The notes beneath the pieces were generated by a model. That model was not told where the DNA came from. It searched no databases and was given only the letters and a program-made list of their open reading frames with translations. A stretch of 5,717 bases of DNA from Flavobacteriales bacterium (GTDB lineage: Bacteria > Bacteroidota > Bacteroidia > Flavobacteriales_G > Salibacteraceae), in assembly GCA_003499525.1 (NCBI GenBank), contig DNTB01000058.1, positions 1-5,717 of the forward strand, written 5' to 3'. The position numbers were made by a program, and so were the translations under genes. Shown piece after piece: positions 1 through 4,917 of the stretch. Numbering within the stretch: the first letter of the stretch is position 1; each line of letters begins with the position of its first letter.

Positions 1-271
1 CCTGGCCCGGCTGTAAATCAAAGCGCCACAACTGTTGCCCCTGGTCAAAACCATAAAGTACACACTGGTTCGAGTTCTGAAATACCGTAAACAAATCGGC
101 CTGTACGATCGGTGAACTCCATAAGTTAAAGCCCGCTTGATAGTTCAACCCCTTACGCTGATAATCGATTGCTCCTGTTCCGCTCAATAAACCTCCTGAA
201 GTCTGCACCAACGAGCCGTTGTCCTCAAAATACAGCGTACCTTCTAAGGTCAAATCGTGGGTCTCTATCGC
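1..271 (-). other. Start of conserved C-terminal (pre-sorting) module, cut by window edge
   Basis: Residues about 1510-1599: AIETHDLTLEGTLYFEDNG (1510-1528), GTGAIDYQRKGLNYQAGFNL (1540-1559), WSSPIV (1560-1565), FTVFQNSN (1570-1577), VLYGFDQGQQLW (1580-1591). A Tyr-Arg/Gln-Arg-Lys segment, then 'N-x-W/I-S-S-P-I/V', then a 'Y-x-F/Y-D ... W' segment is a common order just before the C-terminal part of Bacteroidota T9SS cargo (family knowledge, recalled and not searched). In such proteins several hundred residues including a sorting domain usually follow, so the protein probably continues well past base 1. Confidence 0.6.
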
Positions 272-3200
272 ATGATCATAACAGTAAACTGAAGGGGTGC
301 CTATCAGTTCTAATTCATCGGCCATCGTTAAATCACCCAATACATGTGTCGTCGCTGCTCCCTTGTCAATCACCAGCTTGTTTACTTCGCGTCCATCGGG
401 GTGGATCACGATATTCGCCTCCCTACTCCCTTTCAACACGATCGAACCTGATCCGGTATGGGTTACCGTGCCGTTCAGTATCAGAAAATCATACGCAGTC
501 GCGCCTGTTATGCCCGCTCCCAGCGTAACAGTGCCGGTGGGAAGGTTAATTGTGCCTGTGGGCCAGATCTTCAACATCTTGGCTGATACATCTCCTGAGC
601 CTCCATTAAAGGTGCCTTCGCGTACGGTTAATTCATTCGTGTTCAACGCAAAACTGCTGTTGTTGAATACCCCGCTATTGGGCGGCAGCATCGCAAATTG
701 CTGCCCGTTCGCATTCCAGTTCGCATCCGACAGTAAGGTCACCGATCCGCCGCTTTTCGATACCGTAACCATGCCGTCGGGTTCATCTCCACCTTGGCTC
801 TCATACGTTTGATTGTTTGATCCTTCAAAGTACATCGCTCCAGTTCCTCCGTCTGTATTTGCTTGAAATACCACATCCCCTTCAAAGTGAGCTTCACCTT
901 CAAGTAGGCCGTTAATCATGGTAAATCCATTCTTAAATCGTACTCCATTATTAAGATGAAGATGGGGCGGATTAAAGTATCCACTGTTAGCCGCATCAAA
1001 TGTAAAATCATGAAAATCAAATGGTTGATTGATCCTGCTTCGCGTCTCGTCACTTCCTCCAAAGGAGCCTCTTTTGAGGTAAACCGTTCCACCATTAGCT
1101 TCAAACAATGCGGGGTTTCCTTTAATCAATTCAAGATCAGATATGCTATATCCTGATGATATATCACCTAAGTATAGGGTTCCATTTGGCGCTACGAAAT
1201 TTCCATTAGTCAGGGTTAAGGTGTGTACGCCAATATCGCCTGAACACGTCACGTTTCCGCTTACCTTATCGATAATTACATTCGGCAGCCTTCCTTGAAC
1301 ATTAGTACCTGTAATCACTTGATTTCCAGCTCCATTTAAGGTTACAAATCCATTGATATTTTGATAAACCAGATCATGTGTTACGTTTCCTTTTGCTGAA
1401 ATATTTCCAGTTAGCGTTCCTTCCAGATAATTGAAATCTCCATTTACTACTATTTCCTGGCCAGTAGGTATATTCATTGTAAAATGACTGCCATATCCAG
1501 CGCGATCCAAATCAACAGTAAGATCCTGAAGGCTTGTGGACCCCGCAGTATTGCTGAAGGTGTAGGTATACCCTGCATGACCACCTATTCCATTGTTTTC
1601 TATTACTCGAACATGTCCTCCATTGGCGTTAAACGTACCCGAGGTTAAATTGAAAAAAGTGATGGTCCTGGACGGCAAATCAAAGTAGAGCGAACCGCTC
1701 GTTGAATTAAACGTATTGCCTCTGATGCTTAGGGCATCATAGATGTAAATATCTCCTGTTCCACCCTGGAAAATGCCATTATTATGATACCAATTACGTG
1801 TATATATGCGGTGACTACCTTGTACGAAGGTTCCCAAGTTTGACGAATGTTCTATGATGTCCTGATTGGTGCTGTGCCAGTGAGCACCGCTAAATAAGGT
1901 CAAGTTTCCTCCGCTTTTTCTAATCGTAACATCGCCGTCTGGTTCATTGCCGCCATTGTCGGTATAAGTTTGGTTTCCAGCTCCAGAAAAAGTCAACTTT
2001 GCGGAACCACCAGCGGCTTCACTTTCGATTATCACATTTCCATGTACTTCCCAGGTTCCTCCAATAAGCCCCCCATCCATATGGGTGAAGTTACCCTGAA
2101 CAGAAGCTGTCCCTGATGTACTAAATCCTGAACTTCCGCCACCCGAATATGAAAAATCAATACTCAAGTCATTAAATGCAGGAGTCACGTCAAAAACCAA
2201 TGTTGCATTGGATCCCCACCAACTTGTAAATCCGAGCTTCCAATTAGAGCCATTCGCGTCGAATACGCCACCAGTATATTCAAACATAGTAGCTGTCTGA
2301 GCATCAAGCAATTGCTCTACATTGGTTTGTGGTGCAATAAATGTTCCGCTTTTCAGGCTAAATCTAGCAAATTTAAGGTCCGTCATAGGGTCAAGAGGTT
2401 GAACCGCTCCCGACGCCTTGTCAACTAATATGCTTCCTGTAAAAGTCACCGGCCCAACATAACCATAAGTCTGGTTATTCGAAGCATGGGTGAATTTAAT
2501 CCAGCCGTTTGAATAGTGCGCTTCCGATCCAATCAGAAGGTCTCCTTTCAAATTAATTGTTCCTTCAAAAGGCCCATCCTCATGAAGTAAGTTGCCATTC
2601 ACAAGCATTTCTCCGTCAATGACAAATTTTCCATTGGAATTGTTTATGTAATTAAAATCGAGTTCCACATTATTAAATGTTATAGCCTGATTGAGGTCTA
2701 TTGTTGCATCACCTCCCCACCAGCTATGGAAAGAGAAGTGCCATGTGCAGCCATTGGCATCAAAGCTTCCACCATCTACCTGAAAAATGGTTGCTGTATT
2801 TTGCGAAAGGTATTGTTCAACTCTAGTCTGAGGTGCAACAAAAGAACCACTTATCAAAGCAAATCGAGAAATATTCAGATCCTTAAGTGGGTCGAGAGGT
2901 AGCACTTGACCCGCAGCTTTATCTATTTCAAAGCCAGCTGTGAACGATACAGCCCCAACATAACCGTATGTTTGGTTATTGGATGGATGAGTAAATTTTA
3001 TCCAACCCGTTGCAGAAGAAGCCTCTTCGCCGATTAACAGATCTCCCTTCAAGCTAATATTTCCAACAACTCCACCATCCTCATGCAAAAAGTCTCCACC
3101 GACTTCAAGGTCATTCGTAATTCTTATACTAGAATGATGGCCCGATAATGAATTCGAGACATCAAAAACAACCTGATTAAATGCTGAAGAGCCAGCAACA

Positions 3201-4798
3201 ACTGTTGAATATCTTGACCCCTCGTTATGCGTAGGGTCAAACACTGTAATTCCATTATTGTGTTCATACGATCCACCAGCTTGACTGTAAATAGTCTGTG
3301 ACGTATAGCTATACCACCTTCCTATATGCAACTCGCCACTGGGAGCATGAAAGTCTCCATTATGAATTAATAATTTGGAAATGAATAGATTCCCGGTTGG
3401 GTTTGTCGGAAGAACACTTCCCGAAGTTTTGTCAACCTCAAATGAGATGATTCTAGTGTCTGTAGAAGTATATCCATAGTACTGATCAGTGGTTCCTACA
3501 AACTTAACATAGCCCAGATTTGAAAAAGAACTTCCTTCAGTCGCTTCGGCATCCGCTGTAAAATCTTGATGAAGATTAATTATTCCATAAAAGGACCCAT
3601 CCGAAATATGTAGGTCATTTAACACTGTTATTTCCCCTCCTGATACTCCGAGTTGTGATCCGCTGGTTCCGCCAACGGTGTTGTGAACATCTATTTGTAA
3701 ATCATACAATGACAAACCTGACGCAGGTAATGTAACCGAAGGAACTCTTGCATCTTCCTGGCATATTGGATCAAAGATGAACGTGCCATTCGAATGAGTA
3801 AATGTTCCAGCCGTAATGGTAAAAATATTAGTACTGACGTATGCAATATTAATCCCAACTCGAAATATTCCCTGAGGAGCTACAAAAGTTCCACCTGTTA
3901 GTTTAAAGCGGCCAACACTGAAATCATCTGTAGGAACTAATGGCAATACAGATCCACTTGGCTTGTCAATTTCAATGCCTACTGTTCTTGGTGACCCCGA
4001 TAAAATTGAATAATACTGATCTGATGAACCATTAAAAACTATCCATCCTGTTCCTCCAAGTATGGACCCTGAAGACGCTCCTGAGTTGACACTCAAATCT
4101 CCCTGTAGATATAATGTCCCTTCAATTACTCCATCTTCATGAGTCAAATCCCCTTGAACTTGAATATTCGACCCACTAAATATTGCAGATGACGCATTTG
4201 ATGTAGCGGTATTATAGATATTTACTATTAAGTCATTAAAAATGAGTCCATCGGCATTAATGGTAGTATGATAATTTGACAGGCTATGACCTGAATTGAA
4301 TTCTATTTCACCTCCACCGTGAATAAATGTTCCGGCTGCATGTAAAAACAAGGTGACATTTCCCCCAAAATCCTTTCCTATTGTCGTTTTACCATTTGTG
4401 GCAGTATATGTCCCACCCGTTTTTGTGAATGTTCCTTCAATCAAGATAGAACTGTTCACAGCAGAACTACTTCCAACAAAAGAACCTCCTGCTTGCACAA
4501 AATCACCCATTTCTAATGGAGTTCCAGCATTTTGTGAAACGATGCCACCATACCCACTGTTAATCGTAAAAGCAGCAACTTGGACTGTTCCTCCTGTAGA
4601 AATAAAACAATTATCTGATGATGTAGCATCAAATTGGACATCATCAGCAGAGGAAGGAACTCCTGTAGGAGACCAATTAGCGGCATCATTCCATAAACCA
4701 GTATTGTTGCCGTTTGTCCATGTTTTATTTACAGCATGAACCAAATTTGAGAAAGATATAAGCAGTATAGTAAAGTAAAGGGGTAGATTTAATTTCAT
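1..4798 (-). CDS. Giant repeat-containing secreted surface protein (3' end beyond window)
   Basis: I translated this frame codon by codon: 1,599 codons run from the ATG at 4798 to the window edge with no stop, so the C-terminus is missing. Order of parts: signal peptide (residues 1-22), a Trp-rich motif found in many Bacteroidota secreted proteins (about 23-60), a partial repeat (about 118-211), seven related units (212 to about 1494), then the start of a conserved C-terminal module (about 1510-1599). The composition is rich in Gly, Ser, Thr and Asn with short alternating hydrophobic stretches such as GTFVAP and LKGDLLIG, which suggests stacked beta-strands, possibly a beta-helix (inference). 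Cysteines are few and scattered, and no catalytic motif was seen. Start choice: ATG 4798 places a canonical Lys-then-hydrophobic signal peptide at the N-terminus. An in-frame ATG at 4837 would add 13 residues and an untidy n-region; an in-frame TGA at 4862-4864 closes the frame above it. Probable role: T9SS-exported adhesin or matrix protein. The exact function is unknown. Confidence 0.93.
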   Translation of the reverse strand, partial: MKLNLPLYFTILLISFSNLVHAVNKTWTNGNNTGLWNDAANWSPTGVPSSADDVQFDATSSDNCFISTGGTVQVAAFTINSGYGGIVSQNAGTPLEMGDFVQAGGSFVGSSSAVNSSILIEGTFTKTGGTYTATNGKTTIGKDFGGNVTLFLHAAGTFIHGGGEIEFNSGHSLSNYHTTINADGLIFNDLIVNIYNTATSNASSAIFSGSNIQVQGDLTHEDGVIEGTLYLQGDLSVNSGASSGSILGGTGWIVFNGSSDQYYSILSGSPRTVGIEIDKPSGSVLPLVPTDDFSVGRFKLTGGTFVAPQGIFRVGINIAYVSTNIFTITAGTFTHSNGTFIFDPICQEDARVPSVTLPASGLSLYDLQIDVHNTVGGTSGSQLGVSGGEITVLNDLHISDGSFYGIINLHQDFTADAEATEGSSFSNLGYVKFVGTTDQYYGYTSTDTRIISFEVDKTSGSVLPTNPTGNLFISKLLIHNGDFHAPSGELHIGRWYSYTSQTIYSQAGGSYEHNNGITVFDPTHNEGSRYSTVVAGSSAFNQVVFDVSNSLSGHHSSIRITNDLEVGGDFLHEDGGVVGNISLKGDLLIGEEASSATGWIKFTHPSNNQTYGYVGAVSFTAGFEIDKAAGQVLPLDPLKDLNISRFALISGSFVAPQTRVEQYLSQNTATIFQVDGGSFDANGCTWHFSFHSWWGGDATIDLNQAITFNNVELDFNYINNSNGKFVIDGEMLVNGNLLHEDGPFEGTINLKGDLLIGSEAHYSNGWIKFTHASNNQTYGYVGPVTFTGSILVDKASGAVQPLDPMTDLKFARFSLKSGTFIAPQTNVEQLLDAQTATMFEYTGGVFDANGSNWKLGFTSWWGSNATLVFDVTPAFNDLSIDFSYSGGGSSGFSTSGTASVQGNFTHMDGGLIGGTWEVHGNVIIESEAAGGSAKLTFSGAGNQTYTDNGGNEPDGDVTIRKSGGNLTLFSGAHWHSTNQDIIEHSSNLGTFVQGSHRIYTRNWYHNNGIFQGGTGDIYIYDALSIRGNTFNSTSGSLYFDLPSRTITFFNLTSGTFNANGGHVRVIENNGIGGHAGYTYTFSNTAGSTSLQDLTVDLDRAGYGSHFTMNIPTGQEIVVNGDFNYLEGTLTGNISAKGNVTHDLVYQNINGFVTLNGAGNQVITGTNVQGRLPNVIIDKVSGNVTCSGDIGVHTLTLTNGNFVAPNGTLYLGDISSGYSISDLELIKGNPALFEANGGTVYLKRGSFGGSDETRSRINQPFDFHDFTFDAANSGYFNPPHLHLNNGVRFKNGFTMINGLLEGEAHFEGDVVFQANTDGGTGAMYFEGSNNQTYESQGGDEPDGMVTVSKSGGSVTLLSDANWNANGQQFAMLPPNSGVFNNSSFALNTNELTVREGTFNGGSGDVSAKMLKIWPTGTINLPTGTVTLGAGITGATAYDFLILNGTVTHTGSGSIVLKGSREANIVIHPDGREVNKLVIDKGAATTHVLGDLTMADELELIGTPSVYCYDHAIETHDLTLEGTLYFEDNGSLVQTSGGLLSGTGAIDYQRKGLNYQAGFNLWSSPIVQADLFTVFQNSNQCVLYGFDQGQQLWRFDLQPGQ
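317..943 (-). repeat. Repeat unit G (long subtype, related to E)
   Basis: Residues 1286 to about 1494. Landmarks: KNGFTMINGLLEGEAHFEGD (1289-1308), NNQTYESQGGDEPDGMVTV (1328-1346), SKSGGSVTLLSDANWNANGQ (1347-1366), SGVFNNSSFAL (1375-1385), EGTFNGGSGDVSAK (1394-1407), NGTVTHTGSGSIVLKG (1442-1457) and NKLVIDKGAATTHVLGDLT (1473-1491). Order and spacing follow unit E until about residue 1411; the rest is looser. Its DNA is clearly richer in G+C than that of unit E. The inner boundary with the C-terminal module is approximate. Confidence 0.68.
944..1453 (-). repeat. Repeat unit F (about 170 residues, degenerate)
   Basis: Residues 1116-1285. Landmarks: VNGDFNYLEGTLTGNISAKG (1118-1137), NGFVTLNGAGNQVITG (1149-1164), NVIIDKVSGNVTCSGD (1174-1189), GNFVAPNGTLYLGD (1199-1212), FEANGGTVYLKRG (1232-1244) and FHDFTFDAANSG (1262-1273). 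NQVI replaces NQTY, and HEDG has become YLEG. It is close in length to C and D but lacks the SWWG motif. Confidence 0.72.
1454..2107 (-). repeat. Repeat unit E (long subtype, about 218 residues)
   Basis: Residues 898-1115. It opens with the shared strand QGNFTHMDGG (901-910), then NQTYTDNGGNEPDGDVTI (942-959) and RKSGGNLTL (960-968). Beyond this point it differs from A-D: GAHWHSTNQ (971-979), LGTFVQGSHRIYTRNW (988-1003), FQGGTGDIYI (1010-1019), GTFNANGGHVRV (1055-1066) and LQDLTVDLDR (1090-1099). It is about 50 residues longer than C or D. Its closest relative here is unit G, 387-388 residues further on. Confidence 0.78.
2108..2608 (-). repeat. Repeat unit D (167 residues)
   Basis: Residues 731-897. 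Landmarks at exactly 167 residues from unit C: HEDG (739-742), LKGDLLIG (750-757), GWIKFTHASNNQTYGYVG (765-782), DKASGAVQPLDP (793-804), GTFIAPQTNVEQ (818-829), FDANG (846-850) and TSWWGSNAT (858-866). At the DNA level a sampled 22-codon stretch shared with C shows many silent and replacement differences, so this is not a very recent duplication. Confidence 0.88.
2609..3109 (-). repeat. Repeat unit C (167 residues)
   Basis: Residues 564-730. Landmarks: HEDGG (572-576), LKGDLLIG (583-590), GWIKFTHPSNNQTYGYVG (598-615), EIDKAAGQVLPLDP (624-637), GSFVAPQTRVEQ (651-662), GSFDANG (677-683) and HSWWGGDAT (691-699). It aligns with unit D without a gap over 167 residues, with roughly half of the positions identical by eye. 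This is the SWWG subtype. Confidence 0.88.
3110..3631 (-). repeat. Repeat unit B (about 174 residues)
   Basis: Residues 390-563. It aligns with unit A at the NDLHISDGSFYG strand (394-405), LGYVKFVG (428-435), DQYYGY (438-443), EVDKTSGSVLP (454-464), GDFHAPSGELHIG (481-493), YEHNNGITVFDP (511-522) and VVFDVSNS (543-550). The HEDG motif of the other copies is reduced to SDG. A and B share the FDP motif and the poorly conserved stretch after it. Confidence 0.8.
3632..4165 (-). repeat. Repeat unit A (about 178 residues)
   Basis: Residues 212-389. Landmarks in order: QGDLTHEDGVIEGTLYLQGDL (split here as QGDLTHEDG at 215-223 and EGTLYLQGDL at 226-235), GTGWIVF (249-255), DQYYS (260-264), EIDKPSGSVLPL (276-287), GTFVAPQG (303-310), GTFTHSNGTFIF (331-342) and LQIDVHNT (367-374). 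The unit shares a subtype with B: a DQYY motif, and no SWWG motif in its second half. Confidence 0.8.
4166..4447 (-). repeat. Partial N-terminal repeat unit (second half only)
   Basis: Residues about 118-211 resemble the second half of units A and B. The segment AGTFIHGGGEIEF (156-168) matches AGTFTHSNGTFIF (330-342) and AGGSYEHNNGITVF (507-520). The following FNDLIVNIYNT (187-197) matches YDLQIDVHNT (365-374). The first half of a unit (the HEDG and DQYY/NQTY part) is not seen here, so the array begins with a half unit. Confidence 0.6.
4619..4732 (-). other. N-terminal Trp-rich motif of Bacteroidota secreted proteins
   Basis: Residues 23-60 contain KTWTNG, then LWNDAANWSPTGVPSSADDV. The pattern W-T-x-G ... 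W-x-x-x-x-N-W ... G-V-P-x-x-x-D-D-V recurs directly after the signal peptide in many large Bacteroidota exported proteins. It supports reading this as the mature N-terminus and supports the start at 4798. Its molecular function is not established as far as I know. Confidence 0.6.
4733..4798 (-). other. Sec signal peptide of the giant protein
   Basis: Residues 1-22 start MKLNLPLYF, continue with a hydrophobic core (FTILLISF) and end in V-H-A, a good signal peptidase I site. The mature protein would begin VNKTWTNG. There is no lipobox cysteine, so this is a type I signal and not a lipoprotein signal. It places the protein in the periplasm, from where T9SS cargo crosses the outer membrane. Confidence 0.85.
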
Positions 4799-4806
4799 GA
4801 TTGTAT

Positions 4807-4825
4807 AATTTACGAACTGTAAATT
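4807..4825 (-). promoter_or_regulatory. Perfect inverted repeat just upstream of the giant gene's start
   Basis: AATTTAC (4807-4813) and GTAAATT (4819-4825) are perfect reverse complements with a 5-base loop. The element ends 8 bases before the ATG at 4798. If transcribed it would form an AU-rich hairpin where ribosomes load; otherwise it could be a protein-binding operator. It overlaps the candidate -7 box at 4820-4827, so the hairpin and promoter readings compete. Confidence 0.35.
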
Positions 4826-4846
4826 TAGCAAATACATGATTTTCAA
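4820..4846 (-). promoter_or_regulatory. Weak candidate Bacteroidota-type promoter
   Basis: On the minus strand TAAATTTA (4827-4820) matches the Bacteroidota -7 consensus TAnnTTTG except for its last base. A TTG (4846-4844) lies upstream, but the 16-base spacer is shorter than the usual 19-21. The location in the only intergenic gap is right, but the match is poor and the AT-rich context makes chance likely. Confidence 0.22.
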
Positions 4847-4854
4847 GAAAATAC

Positions 4855-4892
4855 TATTCTTTCAATACTAATAAACAGTTGTTCAAAGAATA
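4855..4892 (-). terminator. Possible weak terminator after the upstream gene
   Basis: Minus-strand arms TATTCTTT (4892-4885) and AAAGAATA (4862-4855) pair perfectly over 8 bp. The loop is 22 bases and could add two more A-U pairs after one mismatch. The 3' side runs into GTATTTTC, a short T-rich stretch. It starts 26 bases after the TGA at 4920-4918. The stem is AT-rich and the loop long, so termination would be inefficient and some read-through into the next gene is possible. Confidence 0.3.
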
Positions 4893-4917
4893 CTTAACCT
4901 ATTCAATAAGAGCAGAA

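Noticed and set aside
169..528. Plus-strand open frame of 119 codons
   Set aside because: Antisense shadow of the same gene, overlapping another shadow frame; no start context or family motif.
297..812. Plus-strand open frame of 171 codons
   Set aside because: It lies fully antisense to the giant gene, whose frame is continuous and shows clear repeat motifs. The translation has no recognisable domain and is explained by the codon bias of the opposite strand.
916..1156. Short open frames on both strands (62 codons minus, 66 codons plus)
   Set aside because: I checked whether the minus frame marked a frameshift. The main frame reads through this stretch with normal repeat motifs (FEANGGTVYLKRG, FHDFTFDAANSG), so there is no frameshift and both are shadows.
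2108..4165. CRISPR array or DNA-level tandem repeat
   Set aside because: The periodicity is about 500-530 bases, in frame, and much better conserved in protein than in DNA. There are no short identical repeats with spacers.
4353..4739. Plus-strand open frame of 128 codons rich in Pro and Val
   Set aside because: Antisense to the N-terminal part of the giant gene. Pro/Val richness is the mirror of Gly/Asn/Thr codons on the coding strand.
4839..4852. ATTTTC-AA-GAAAAT as a stand-alone terminator
   Set aside because: A 2-base loop cannot form a stable hairpin. It could be a protein-binding site, but nothing else supports that, so it is mentioned only within the intergenic finding.
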